From NCBI RefSeq assembly GCF_900091505.1, contig NZ_LT607409.1, forward strand, positions 4,650,001-4,714,000: a stretch of 64,000 nucleotides of DNA, read 5' to 3'. The position numbers and the translations under genes were made by a program. Every line of letters starts with the position of its first letter. Position 1 is the first letter of the stretch. The notes below the pieces were generated by a model. It had not been told where the DNA came from and did not search any database. It was given only the letters and a program-made list of their open reading frames with translations. This document shows, in pieces, positions 31,744 to 40,890 of this stretch. Source of the stretch: Micromonospora chokoriensis. Its GTDB lineage: Bacteria; Actinomycetota; Actinomycetes; Mycobacteriales; Micromonosporaceae.

Positions 31744-33461
31744 GGTGTGCTGCTGGTGGGTGTGAAGACGGCGCGGTATTCCGGGTCGGCCCAGAGGTGG
31801 TGGTGGGGTGCGAGGCCGCGGAGCCGGCCGGCGTGCAGCCAGGCGACCAGGTCCGCGGCTGCCGCGGTCGCGGCCCGGTGGGTGATCAGGAGTCGGGTGC
31901 GGTGGTCGGGTCGTGCGGTGGTCGCCTGGGTGATGCGGTGTTCGGTGGCGGTGTCCAGGTTGGAGGTGGCGTCGTCGAGGATGAGGAGTCGGTCGGCGGT
32001 GAAGGCGCGGGCCAGGCCGAGGCGTTGGGTTTCGCCGCCGGACAGTGGTGTGTGGATCAGTGGGGTGCGGTAGCCGTCGGGGAGTCGTTCGACGACGTCG
32101 GCCACGGCTGCGGCGCGGGTGGCGGCGAGGACGGCCGGTGTGGCCGGGGTCGGTTCGGGTGGTGGTGTCGCCGTCTCGGCTGGTAGTGCCAGGCCGATGG
32201 CGTCGTGGATGGTCGCGCCGATGAGGACGGGTCGGTCGAAGGCGTAGCCCACGGCGCGGCGCAGCGCGGCCGGGTCGAGGTGGCGTAGGGGCACTCCGTC
32301 GAGTCGTACGTCGCCGGTGTCGGGGTCGTGTAGTCGTCCGGCGATGGCGGCGAGGGTCGACTTGCCGGCGCCGGACGTGCCGACGACGGCGACGGTGGCG
32401 CCGGCTGGGACGTGCAGGTCGATCCGGTCCAGGATGGGGCGGCCGTCGTCGGTGTGCACGCTGACGGCGCGGAGTTGCAGTGTGCCGCCGCCGGGTGGCA
32501 GGGGTCGGGTGCCGGTGGGTGTGGCGGGTTGGGCGAGGACGTCGGCGATGCGGTGTGCGCCGGCGCGGCTGCGGACGAGGTGGTTGAGGGTGGCGAGTAC
32601 GCCGCCGAGTCCGGCGCCGAGGGCGGCGTAGCGGATCGCGGCGACCAGTTGTCCTGGTGTGAGCCAGGTGGCGGTCAGGGCGTATCCGCCGACGGCGATG
32701 ACGCTGAGGTGCAGCAGGGGTGCGACGGCGGCGGTGCGGGCGCTTGCCGTGGCCAGGAGTGTCCATCCGCGGTGGCCGTACCGGTTCAGTGTGGGGAGGT
32801 CGGCGAGGATGCGTTGCTGTTCGCGGTGGGTGGTGGCGGCGGCGGCGATGGTGCGGGCGCCGTTGAGTGACTCCAGGAGTCGGCCGGCGATGCCGCCCAG
32901 GACCCGTTGGTAGTTCGCGGTCGCGGTCGAGGCGTCGGTGACGAAGGCTCGCATGAGGACGGTGAGCAGGCCCAGGCCGGCGAGGAGGGTGATCCCGAGT
33001 GCCGGGTGGATGATGGTGAGCGCGACGACGCTGCCCAGCGGTGGGAGGACTGCCACCGTGGCGAGGACGATGGCGTTGCCGGCCTGGCCGGCGTCGGCGG
33101 CCTGGCTGACCAGCCGGGCGACGAGGTCGCCGACCGGGTGGCGGCGGGTGGCGCGGACGTCGAGGGCGAACAGGTGGCGTAGCAGGTGGCGGCGGAGCCC
33201 TGCGGTGGCGCGTGCCGCGCCGAGTCCGGTGGCCAGGTCGCTGAGGGTGTCGACGCAGATGAGGACGAGGACGAGGGCGCAGGCGGTCCACCAGCCGGAG
33301 CCGCCGGTGAGGGCGGTGTCGACGGCGTGGCCGAGGGCTGCGGGGAGCAGGAGTTCGGCGGTCGCGCCGAGCAGGGCGACCGCGGCGAGGGTGGCGGTCC
33401 AGCCGCCGCCGGCCAGTGCGGTGCGTCGGAGTAACCGGTCGCCCGTGTCGAACGCCGACAT
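31740..33461 (-). CDS. ABC exporter half-transporter, first subunit (RamA-like)
   Basis: A 573-residue protein starting at ATG 33461, which has GGGAGGGAACCG before it. Hydrophobic helices in the first 300 residues form the membrane domain. The ATPase has Walker A GTSGAGKST, a canonical signature LSGGE and H-loop THR. Its Walker B reads LLILDDATSNLD, with Asp instead of the catalytic Glu. The degenerate site therefore pairs with the altered signature of the second subunit, as in asymmetric heterodimeric exporters. It follows the precursor gene by about 70 bp. Confidence 0.9.
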   Translation of the reverse strand: MSAFDTGDRLLRRTALAGGGWTATLAAVALLGATAELLLPAALGHAVDTALTGGSGWWTACALVLVLICVDTLSDLATGLGAARATAGLRRHLLRHLFALDVRATRRHPVGDLVARLVSQAADAGQAGNAIVLATVAVLPPLGSVVALTIIHPALGITLLAGLGLLTVLMRAFVTDASTATANYQRVLGGIAGRLLESLNGARTIAAAATTHREQQRILADLPTLNRYGHRGWTLLATASARTAAVAPLLHLSVIAVGGYALTATWLTPGQLVAAIRYAALGAGLGGVLATLNHLVRSRAGAHRIADVLAQPATPTGTRPLPPGGGTLQLRAVSVHTDDGRPILDRIDLHVPAGATVAVVGTSGAGKSTLAAIAGRLHDPDTGDVRLDGVPLRHLDPAALRRAVGYAFDRPVLIGATIHDAIGLALPAETATPPPEPTPATPAVLAATRAAAVADVVERLPDGYRTPLIHTPLSGGETQRLGLARAFTADRLLILDDATSNLDTATEHRITQATTARPDHRTRLLITHRAATAAAADLVAWLHAGRLRGLAPHHHLWADPEYRAVFTPTSSTP

Positions 33462-33534
33462 CGGTTCCCTCCCGGTGATGCGCGGTCGCCCTGGGTGGGT
33501 GTGTACCCGCCCAGGGCAACCGTGTGCGATGGGA

Positions 33535-33654
33535 TCAGTTGCAGGTCGTGACGGAGAGCGAGCTGTCGCCGCAGAGCAGCAGGCTCGCCCGGCTACCGCC
33601 ACCCGTGCGGTCGGCCGGAGCCATCTCCAGGCCCTGGAGGTCCAGAAGCGCCAT
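33535..33654 (-). CDS. ramS: Class III lanthipeptide precursor, SapB/AmfS family
   Basis: A 39-residue peptide. The leader contains MALLDLQGLE, the LxLQ-type recognition motif for LanKC enzymes. The core GSRASLLLCGDSSLSVTTCN differs from Streptomyces coelicolor SapB only by Val for Ile in the second ring. The predicted rings join S21 to C28 and S31 to C38, with S24 and S34 as dehydroalanine. The ribosome site GAAGGGAGG overlaps the lanKC stop, so translation is coupled. The mature product should be an amphipathic surfactant that helps aerial hyphae emerge. Confidence 0.95.
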   Translation of the reverse strand: MALLDLQGLEMAPADRTGGGSRASLLLCGDSSLSVTTCN

Positions 33655-33660
33655 GTCGTG

Positions 33661-36249
33661 TCACCTCCCTTCGCTTTGTCGGTGGTGAAGGTGCCCTCGT
33701 TGTGGCGAGGGGGTCGGTGCGCCCGTGAGGGGCGTGAGGAACGGCAGCGTCGGTGGTGTGTCGTGCTGGGCGCAGGCCAGCGCGAGCAGCACGCCGGCGG
33801 TGCCGGTGCCGAGGTCCATGGACAGGCGGAGCAGTTGCTCGCCGGGGAAGGCGGTGCCGCCGGCGTACGGCAGCGCGTGCCAGGTCAGCCGGTCCAGTTG
33901 CGCGGTGAGGTCGCGGCGGTCGGTGTCGTCGGGTGAGGCGGCGAGGTAGGTGATGATGCCGGCGCGTCCGGCGAAGAGCCCGGACTGGGCGTAGAACGGT
34001 GAGCGTGCCGCGCGGCGGATCCCCGCGCTCGCCTCGGTGAACTGGTCGTCGGCGCGGTGGCGTAGGTACTGGTCGATGACCAGTCCGATGCCGACGCTGC
34101 CGTTGGCCAGGTAGGGCATGGTCCGCCAGCCTTCGTTGACCTCCAGTGCGCCGTCCGGGCGGAGCACGCAGCGGCGCAGGTCCTGCCGTAGTGCGGTGGC
34201 GGCGTGCCGGAGCAGGGTGTCGTCGCCGGTCAGTTCGTGCAGCCGTAGGGCCATCAGCGCCGGGCCGGTGCGGCCGCGCAGCAGCCCGGCGTACGGGTGG
34301 CGTCCGCCGCTGATGTCGGGGCCGGGGTCGTCGGCGAGGTGGTCGATGACGCGTTCGGCGGCGTGCCAGGAGGCGTCGCGCAGTGCCGTCTCGCCGGTGC
34401 GGGCGGCCAGTTCGGCGAGGTTGAGGGCGATCCCGGACAGTCCGCTGTGCAGGCTGTGGTCGAGCCCGTCGAGGGGTTCGCGGAGGCAGATGTCGAGGAC
34501 GTCGAGGGCGTCCTGTCGGCGGCCGAGGTGTTCCAGGGCGTAGGCGACGCCGTGCAGGCCGTCGTAGAAGCCGCAGCGGGTGCCGGAGGGGGGTGCCGTT
34601 GCTCGCCGTACCAGCCATTGCTCGTGTTCGGGCTGTCGGTCGGCGCCGCTGGCGTGCAGGGCGTACAGGACGCCGGCCGCGCCGTGGGCGAGGTTGAGGC
34701 CGCCGGTGCGGAACTGTTCGATGTCGCCGGGGTAGAGGCGGTCGTCGCGTTCGGGGGTGGCGCTGGCGACGATCGCTGTGGTCAGTCGGTCCTGTGCGGT
34801 CGGCCGGTCGCCGAGGTGCACGTCGGGGGCGGTGGTGGTCGGTGCGTGCCCGGTGATCTCTTCGACGGCCGGGTCGAGGAACGACCGGGGCACCGGGAGG
34901 TTCGCGGCGATGATGTCGGCCAGGTGTGCCGCTTTGGCGGGGGCGAGGCGGACCAGTTGGGTCAGCGGCAGGAACAGGGCCAGTCGCAGGCAGGCCAGGG
35001 CGTAGCGGTCCACCGCGGGTCCGGTGCGGTCGCGGGGTGCGGCGAAGCCCTGGTTGCGCAGCCCGGGTCGGCGGTGTCCGGCGATCGGGGCGGCGACCTC
35101 GAAGTCGACGAGGGCGACCTGGTTGTCGGGGCGGATCATGATGTTGAACAGGTGCAGGTCGCCGTAGACCAGGCCGCGGTCGTGGATCGCGGTGATGAGC
35201 GAGTCGACCTGTTCGTAGACGTGCCGGGCCCAGGTGGTGTAAGCCTCCCGGTCGTCGGGTGTCGCGTCGGCGTCGATGAGGGGGTACCTGTCGACGAGCG
35301 CCTTGTTCAGCGGTCGACCCTCGATGAATTCGAGGGCGAGGAAGTGGTGCTCGCCGAGGGTGAACTCGTCGTGGACGCGCGGGACCTGCGGTAGGTCGGC
35401 GAGGTGCCGTAGGGCCGTGGCCTCGCGGGCCAGCCGGGCGACGGCGTCGGTGCCGTCGGCGTCCAGGCCGGCGTGTGGTCGGGCTTCCTTGAGGACCACC
35501 TGGGTGTCGGTGCGCAGGTCCCGGCCCACGTACAGTCCGCCGCCGTTGGAGAAGTGGATGACCCGCTCGATGCGGTAGGGCACTTCGTTGGTGCTGGTGT
35601 CGTTGCGGGCGGACAGGTGGGGGCCGAGGAAGTCGGGCAGGGTGACCCAGGCCGGGAGGTGGAAGACGGGTTCGCGGCGGTCGGGCACGAGCGTGCCGGT
35701 GTCGTCCTCGATCGCCGGCACGACCTGCCCGTCCGGGGAGTGGCAGTAGCGGGCGGCGAAGCCCCCGTAGCGCACGTGGACCGGGCCGGTTCCGTAGCGC
35801 AGGTCGCTGAGGACGTACGGTCCGGGCTCGCCGGCGAGCAGTTCGTCGAGTTCCTTGCAGGTCAGCTCCAGCTCCGCGTCGTCGCGTGGGTAGACCGTGA
35901 CGAACTTGCCGCTGGCGGCTCGGGCGGCGTACTTGGAGTTGCGCAGCAGCAGGGTGCGGGGTCCGCGCAGGAATTTGAAGGACAGCCCTCGGGGTACGCA
36001 GTAGTCGAAGACGGTGTCGAGGATCCGTTCGGCGTTGGTCAGCGTGGCCGAGATGTGGATCTTCCAGCCCTGTTGGGGCAGTGCGCCGCCGTCCGGGCCG
36101 TAGATCAGCCAGTCGTCGAGGGGTTCGCGGCGCCAGCCGTGCGGCACGGGCCGGTCGGCGGCCGGGAAGGCGGGTTGCGCGACGGCGCTGCCGAGCGAGT
36201 CGTAGAACAGTCGATCAGCAGCGCAGTAGCTGTCGTAGCGCTCGTCCAC
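33661..36249 (-). CDS. ramC: Class III lanthipeptide synthetase LanKC (RamC-like)
   Basis: An 862-residue three-domain enzyme, starting at GTG behind GGGAGG. The N-terminal third is the lyase region (KIHISATLTNAERILDTVFD, FKFLRGPRTLLLRNSKYA). The middle is a kinase domain with VVLKEARPH, GLVYGDLHLFNIMI and VDFEVA. The C-terminal third is LanC-like, with GLHGVAYALEHLG, SGLSGIALNLAEL and GTGTAGVLLAL, and lacks the zinc ligands of class I cyclases, as class III enzymes do. It phosphorylates and dehydrates serines of the precursor encoded 6 bp downstream and forms the rings. Confidence 0.95.
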   Translation of the reverse strand: MDERYDSYCAADRLFYDSLGSAVAQPAFPAADRPVPHGWRREPLDDWLIYGPDGGALPQQGWKIHISATLTNAERILDTVFDYCVPRGLSFKFLRGPRTLLLRNSKYAARAASGKFVTVYPRDDAELELTCKELDELLAGEPGPYVLSDLRYGTGPVHVRYGGFAARYCHSPDGQVVPAIEDDTGTLVPDRREPVFHLPAWVTLPDFLGPHLSARNDTSTNEVPYRIERVIHFSNGGGLYVGRDLRTDTQVVLKEARPHAGLDADGTDAVARLAREATALRHLADLPQVPRVHDEFTLGEHHFLALEFIEGRPLNKALVDRYPLIDADATPDDREAYTTWARHVYEQVDSLITAIHDRGLVYGDLHLFNIMIRPDNQVALVDFEVAAPIAGHRRPGLRNQGFAAPRDRTGPAVDRYALACLRLALFLPLTQLVRLAPAKAAHLADIIAANLPVPRSFLDPAVEEITGHAPTTTAPDVHLGDRPTAQDRLTTAIVASATPERDDRLYPGDIEQFRTGGLNLAHGAAGVLYALHASGADRQPEHEQWLVRRATAPPSGTRCGFYDGLHGVAYALEHLGRRQDALDVLDICLREPLDGLDHSLHSGLSGIALNLAELAARTGETALRDASWHAAERVIDHLADDPGPDISGGRHPYAGLLRGRTGPALMALRLHELTGDDTLLRHAATALRQDLRRCVLRPDGALEVNEGWRTMPYLANGSVGIGLVIDQYLRHRADDQFTEASAGIRRAARSPFYAQSGLFAGRAGIITYLAASPDDTDRRDLTAQLDRLTWHALPYAGGTAFPGEQLLRLSMDLGTGTAGVLLALACAQHDTPPTLPFLTPLTGAPTPSPQRGHLHHRQSEGR

Positions 36250-36578
36250 CGTCCCGCCTCCCGTCTCGAACCTGGCCGGCTGTCGTGCCGGCGCTCTGGA
36301 TCGAGTCTCGTGGACGGGACGGGGTGCCCCCCAGTGCAGTTAGTCATGAGCTTCGATGCGTGGTGCACAGGTGGTCGTGACAAAAGTCAGGGCCCGCTGC
36401 CGGATCAGGCGCGTTCGAACCACGGGCGGTTCTTCCGTAACCCCCGTCACACCTCTCTGTTCCGGGTGAGCGCCGCCGCTGTGGCTGACCTGACGTGCGT
36501 CGTCGGCCGGGAATTCCGCAGGTGGTCGCGCCGTTGTCCGTGCGGAAGATCAGAATCAGATGATCGAATGGAAGTGCC
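36250..36578. other. Divergent regulatory gap between lanKC and zwf
   Basis: This 329-bp gap must hold the promoters of both the lanthipeptide operon (minus) and zwf (plus). A hairpin GCCGGC-N6-GCCGGC lies at 36275-36292 in the lanKC leader. I could not identify convincing hexamers for either direction, which would fit an activator-dependent lan promoter. Confidence 0.55.
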
Positions 36579-37958
36579 ATGCACATGCGCTCAGACGCGG
36601 TGGTGCTGTTCGGCGTCACCGGCGACCTCGTCTCGAAGAAGCTGTTCCCGGCGCTGTACGAGTTGACCCGACGCGGCCGCCTGGATGTCCCGGTGATCGG
36701 CGTGGCCCGCTCGCCCTGGGATGACCAGCAGCTCGTCACCACGGCCCGCAAGTCGGTGCTGGAGGCCAGTGACGGGATCGACGACGAGGCCTTCGACGGG
36801 CTGGCGGCCAACCTTTCGATGATCTCCGGCGACTACGCCGACCCGGCGACGTACCGGCGTCTGGCCGAGCGTCTGCGCGACGCCGAGCGGCCCGTCTTCT
36901 ACCTGGCGATTCCTCCGGCGGTGTTCTCCTCCGTCGTCGAGGGCCTCGCGGCGGTCGGGTTGGCCGACCGGGGCCGGGTGATCGTGGAGAAGCCGTTCGG
37001 GCGTGACCTGGAGTCGTCGCGTGAGCTGGATCGCACCCTGCGGGCGGCGTTCGACAGCGAGCGGGTGTTCCGCATCGACCATTACCTGGGCAAGGAGGCC
37101 GTCGAGGGTCTCTACGCCTTCCGGTTCGCCAACCGGTTGTTCGAGCCGTTGTGGAACAACGAGCACATCGACAACGTTCAGGTGACCCTCGCGGAGGCGT
37201 TCGGTACGCAGGGTCGGGCCGGGTTCTACGACACGGTGGGTGCCACCCGCGACGTGTTGCAGAACCACATCCTGCAGGTCGTCGCGTTGATCGCGATGGA
37301 GGCGCCGGCCAGTGACGACACGACGGCCTTCCGGGAGGCGGAGGCGGCGGTGCTGCGGCAGATCGCGCCGCTGTCGCCGGAGTCCACGGTCCGGGGGCAG
37401 TACGCCGGCTACCGCGACGAGCCGGGCGTCGCCGCCGACTCCAACACCGAGACGTTCGTGGCGACCCGGTTGACCGTCGACTCCCCCCGCTGGGCGGGTG
37501 TGCCGTTCTACCTGCGCACCGGCAAGTCCCTGCCGGGGACGGCGACGGAGGTCGTGGTCGAGTTCAAGCAGCCGCAGCGTTCGCTGATCCCCGCCGAACG
37601 GGGCACGGCGACCGCCGCGAACCTGTTGCGGTTCCGGCTCGGGCGCGGCGACGGCATCACGATGTCGATCCAGGCGAAGAGCCCGGGTGCCGAGGTCGCG
37701 AGTCGTCCGGTGGACCTGTCCGTCGACTTCGGGTCGGCGTTCGGCCGCCGCCAGGAGGCGTACGAGCGGTTGCTCGACGACGCGATGGACGGGCAGCACC
37801 TGCGGTTCGCCCGCGCGGAGACGATCGAGCAGGAGTGGCGCATCGTGGCACCGGTCCTGGACCTGCCGGCGCCGGTGCGGTCGTACGACAAGGGCACCTG
37901 GGGTCCGGCGGACGCCGAGGCCCTCGCCGGTGGCTGGCACGCCCCGGACCTGCGGTAG
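36579..37958 (+). CDS. zwf: Glucose-6-phosphate 1-dehydrogenase
   Basis: A 459-residue enzyme. The NADP-binding N-terminus VVLFGVTGDLVSKKLFPALY, the catalytic RIDHYLGKE, VIVEKPFG and FYLRTGKSLPGTATEVVVEF are intact. It makes 6-phosphogluconolactone and NADPH as the entry step of the pentose phosphate pathway. GGAAGTGCC precedes the ATG. It stands alone here, without opcA, gnd or tal, and so may be a secondary isoenzyme. It is divergent from the lanthipeptide operon. Confidence 0.95.
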   Translation: MHMRSDAVVLFGVTGDLVSKKLFPALYELTRRGRLDVPVIGVARSPWDDQQLVTTARKSVLEASDGIDDEAFDGLAANLSMISGDYADPATYRRLAERLRDAERPVFYLAIPPAVFSSVVEGLAAVGLADRGRVIVEKPFGRDLESSRELDRTLRAAFDSERVFRIDHYLGKEAVEGLYAFRFANRLFEPLWNNEHIDNVQVTLAEAFGTQGRAGFYDTVGATRDVLQNHILQVVALIAMEAPASDDTTAFREAEAAVLRQIAPLSPESTVRGQYAGYRDEPGVAADSNTETFVATRLTVDSPRWAGVPFYLRTGKSLPGTATEVVVEFKQPQRSLIPAERGTATAANLLRFRLGRGDGITMSIQAKSPGAEVASRPVDLSVDFGSAFGRRQEAYERLLDDAMDGQHLRFARAETIEQEWRIVAPVLDLPAPVRSYDKGTWGPADAEALAGGWHAPDLR

Positions 37959-38015
37959 TGGCGCTGCTCACGGCGCCGGCGTCGGAGCTCGCCGCGCCCT
38001 GGCAGGGTGTGCCGG

Positions 38016-38248
38016 ATGGCAACTGATGAGAGGGTGGGCGCGCTCGCCGAGCTGGCCGAGGCCGAGTTCATGTTCCGGTACGAGTCGGGTGTGCCGGCCG
38101 ACGTGCGGGAGGCGCTCGGGACCGGACGGCCAGGGTGGGCGGCGGGGTGGTGCTGTCGATGCGGCACGACCCGACGGGCTACTGGTCCACGGCGCTCGGG
38201 TTCGGCGTCGACGAGCCGGTGACCGCCGAGCTGATCGCCCAGGTGTGA
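38016..38248 (+). pseudogene. Frameshifted and truncated GNAT-like acetyltransferase remnant
   Basis: ATG 38016 starts ATDERVGALAELAEAEFMFR and YESGVPADVREALG in one frame. After about 38125 coding character moves to another frame, reading GGVVLSMRHDPTGYWSTALG then EPVTAELIAQV and a TGA at 38246. Together these look like the N-terminal part of one protein, with the acetyl-CoA-binding core missing. A small insertion or deletion near 38120 plus loss of the 3' part explains it. GNAT assignment is from memory of similar N-termini. Confidence 0.6.
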
Positions 38249-38406
38249 CGTCCAACTGGGTGTGGCGGGCGGGCTGACCCGGTGGCGTGGCTGAGTGACC
38301 GCTCAGCTCACGGTATCGACCGCCCGGCGCTGCCGAGGTTTGCCGCTGGTGTGTGCGGTGGGCACGTTGTGGGGACGTCTCGTCCTCATCGGAGAGGAAG
38401 CAGCGC

Positions 38407-39813
38407 ATGCTTTCCGCACTCGATCGTCGGCACACCGTCGCGCCGCCCGGCTACAGCCGGTGGCTCATCCCCCCGGCGGCGTTGGCCATCCACCTGTGCA
38501 TCGGCCAGGTCTACGCGACAAGCGTCTACAAGAACTCGCTGATCGCGCACTTCGACACCAGTCAGACCGCGATCGGGGTGATCTTCAGCATCGCGATCGT
38601 GATGCTGGGGTTGTCCGCCGCGGTCGCCGGGACCTGGGTGGAGGCGAACGGGCCGCGTAAGGCGATGTTCGTCTCGGCCTGCTTCTGGGCGGCGGGTTTC
38701 CTGGTGGGTTCGGTGGGCATCGCCACGAAGCAACTGTGGTTGCTGTATCTGGGCTACGGCCTGCTCGGCGGCATCGGTCTGGGGATCGGCTACATCTCGC
38801 CGGTCTCCACGTTGATCAAGTGGTTCCCGGACCGGCCGGGCCTGGCCACCGGTTTGGCGATCATGGGGTTCGGTGGTGGGGCGATGGTCGCCTCTCCCCT
38901 GTCCCGGCAACTGTTGTCGTTCTACGACCCCGGCTACGACCCGGCCAACGCCGGGTCGACGGCGTCGGGCAGCGCCCTGGTCTGGTTGTTCGTGACGCTC
39001 GGCCTCGGCTACTTCGTGATCATGATGTTCGGGGTGGCGAACGTGCGGGTGCCGGCCGAGGATTGGCGCCCGGCCGGCTTCGACCCGGCGAGCGTCGCGG
39101 CGAAACCGCTGGTCACCACGGCGAACGTGTCGGCGGCGAACGCGGTGAAGACCCGCGCGTTCTGGCTGCTGTGGGTGGTGCTGTTCTGCAACGTCACCGC
39201 CGGCATCGGCATCCTGGAGCAGGCCAGCCCGATGATCCAGGACTTCTTCCGGGACAACGGCACGTCGGCGGTGACCGTCGCGGCGGCCGGCGGGTTCGTG
39301 GGCCTGTTGTCGCTGTTCAACATGGCCGGCCGGTTCGTGTGGTCGTCCACGTCGGACGTCATCGGCCGCAAACCGATCTACCTGGTGTACCTGGGTGTCG
39401 GCATGGTGCTCTACGCGGCGCTGGCCCTCGTGGGGCAGACCGCCACGGCGTTGTTCGTGCTGTTGGCCTGCGTGATCCTGTCGTTCTACGGCGGTGGTTT
39501 CGCGACCGTGCCGGCGTACCTGCGGGACCTGTTCGGCACGTTCCAGGTCGGCGCGATCCACGGCCGGCTGCTGACCGCGTGGTCGGCGGCGGGGATCGCC
39601 GGTCCGCTGATCGTCAACGGGTTCCTCGACGCGCAGGGCGAGCCGGGCACGTTGACGGCGGCGGCGTACCGGCCGGCGCTGTTCACCATGGTGGGGGTCC
39701 TCGCGGTGGGTTTCGTGGCGAACCTGTTGGTGCGGCCGGTGCCGCAGCGCTACCACGAGCCGGCGGGGAACGTGGACGGGCCGAAGACCGAGCAGAGGAG
39801 TGGTACGCGATGA
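38407..39813 (+). CDS. OFA-family MFS transporter (oxalate/formate antiporter type)
   Basis: A 468-residue, 12-helix carrier. ATG 38407 follows GAGAGGAAG. Family features include YSRWLIPPAALAIHLCIGQVY at the first helix, WVEANGPRKAMFVSA in the 2-3 loop, GIGYISPVSTLIKWFPDRPG in the fourth helix region and GRFVWSSTSDVIGRKP midway. OFA carriers exchange small carboxylates. The 4-bp overlap with the 41-residue gene that follows is characteristic: this subfamily has a dedicated small partner. Confidence 0.92.
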   Translation: MLSALDRRHTVAPPGYSRWLIPPAALAIHLCIGQVYATSVYKNSLIAHFDTSQTAIGVIFSIAIVMLGLSAAVAGTWVEANGPRKAMFVSACFWAAGFLVGSVGIATKQLWLLYLGYGLLGGIGLGIGYISPVSTLIKWFPDRPGLATGLAIMGFGGGAMVASPLSRQLLSFYDPGYDPANAGSTASGSALVWLFVTLGLGYFVIMMFGVANVRVPAEDWRPAGFDPASVAAKPLVTTANVSAANAVKTRAFWLLWVVLFCNVTAGIGILEQASPMIQDFFRDNGTSAVTVAAAGGFVGLLSLFNMAGRFVWSSTSDVIGRKPIYLVYLGVGMVLYAALALVGQTATALFVLLACVILSFYGGGFATVPAYLRDLFGTFQVGAIHGRLLTAWSAAGIAGPLIVNGFLDAQGEPGTLTAAAYRPALFTMVGVLAVGFVANLLVRPVPQRYHEPAGNVDGPKTEQRSGTR

Positions 39814-39935
39814 GCGACGACAGCCGTAACGGGCAGCAGGCCCGGTTGTGGATCTCCTGGCTGGTGGTGGCGGTGCTGCTCGGCTACGGGGTGGCGCAGA
39901 CGGTCGTCACGGCGGCGAAGCTGTTCACCCACTGA
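39810..39935 (+). CDS. MFS transporter small subunit
   Basis: A 41-residue single-span protein, MSDDSRNGQQARLWISW then LVVAVLLGYGVAQTVVTAA and a short tail. Its ATG overlaps the transporter stop (ATGA). Tiny partner proteins of this type occur directly after OFA-type MFS genes in actinobacteria. It probably stabilises or completes the carrier. Confidence 0.85.
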   Translation: MSDDSRNGQQARLWISWLVVAVLLGYGVAQTVVTAAKLFTH

Positions 39936-39967
39936 GAGCGGTGAGCCGGGGCGCGCGGCGTCCCGGC

Positions 39968-40696
39968 TCACAGGCCGCCGGACACCCGCAGGACCGTGCC
40001 GGTGGCGTAGGAGGCGTCCGGGCCGAGCAGCCAGGCGATGGCGGCGGCGATCTCGTCGGGTTCGCCGGCACGGCCCAGCGGGATGCGGCCGACGGCCGAG
40101 TCGGGGCGGTCGGGCACGCCGGAGTCGGCGTGGATGTCGGTACGTACGATGCCGGGCGCGACGGCGTTGACCCGGATGCCCTTCGGGGCGAGTTCCTTGG
40201 CCAGGCCCACGGTGAGGGTGTCGGTGGCGGCCTTCACCGCGGCGTAGTGCACGTACTCCCCCGGGCTGCCGAGGGTCGCGGCGGCCGAGGAGACGTTGAC
40301 GATCGCCCCGCCCTCGGTGAGGCGGCGGGCGGCCTGCTGCGCGCACAGGACGTAACCGACGAGGTTGACGTCCACGACCCGGCGCAGATCCTCGACGCGC
40401 AGCTCGGTGAAGGGTCCGATGAGGCTGGTGACGCCGGCGTTGTTGACCAGGCCGGTGAGCGGGCCGAGCTGTGCTGCGGCGTCGAACAGCTCGGCGACCT
40501 GGTCGGGGTCGGTGGTGTCGGCGCGTACCGCGATGGCCTGCGCTCCGGTCGCGCGCAGGTCGGCCAGGACGGTCGCGGCGGCGGCCTCGTCGCGGCGGTA
40601 GCACAGGGCGATGTGGTGACCGCCGGTGGCGAGGCGGCGGGCGGTGGCCGCGCCGATGCCGCGACCGCCGCCGGTGATGACGGTGACCGGTGCCAT
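39968..40696 (-). CDS. SDR-family oxidoreductase (FabG-like)
   Basis: A 242-residue classical short-chain dehydrogenase: TGGGRGIGAA cofactor motif, LVNNAGVTS, catalytic serine in VNVSSAAATLGSPG and YAAVK with Tyr and Lys. RRDEA after the second strand and an arginine-rich neighbourhood favour NADP. The substrate is unknown. It is convergent with the OFA transporter pair. Confidence 0.92.
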   Translation of the reverse strand: MAPVTVITGGGRGIGAATARRLATGGHHIALCYRRDEAAAATVLADLRATGAQAIAVRADTTDPDQVAELFDAAAQLGPLTGLVNNAGVTSLIGPFTELRVEDLRRVVDVNLVGYVLCAQQAARRLTEGGAIVNVSSAAATLGSPGEYVHYAAVKAATDTLTVGLAKELAPKGIRVNAVAPGIVRTDIHADSGVPDRPDSAVGRIPLGRAGEPDEIAAAIAWLLGPDASYATGTVLRVSGGL

Positions 40697-40775
40697 GGCA
40701 CCTCCAGGGCTGTCGGAGCAGGATGCGCCGACGCTACCGTGACCGGCGCGGTCCGGTCGTCGAGAGGAGGGTCAC

Positions 40776-40841
40776 ATGCGGCGCGTGGTGGTGCTCGGTG
40801 GCGGCGGGGTGGCCGGGGAGTCGGGGTTGCTCCGAAGGTGA
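40776..40841 (+). pseudogene. Remnant of a patatin-like phospholipase N-terminus
   Basis: Behind GAGAGGAGGG an ATG starts MRRVVVLGGGGVAGESGLLRR and then a stop. Patatin-like proteins begin with the same strand and oxyanion GGGGVAG motif, normally followed by IAW-E-x-G. Here three residues of that turn and all later sequence are missing. It looks like the deleted start of such a gene, cut 50 bp before the peroxiredoxin gene. Confidence 0.45.
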
Positions 40842-40890
40842 TCGCTTACGCTTCCCGCGCGTTCGGTCGATGCGACAACGGAGGTGCGCG

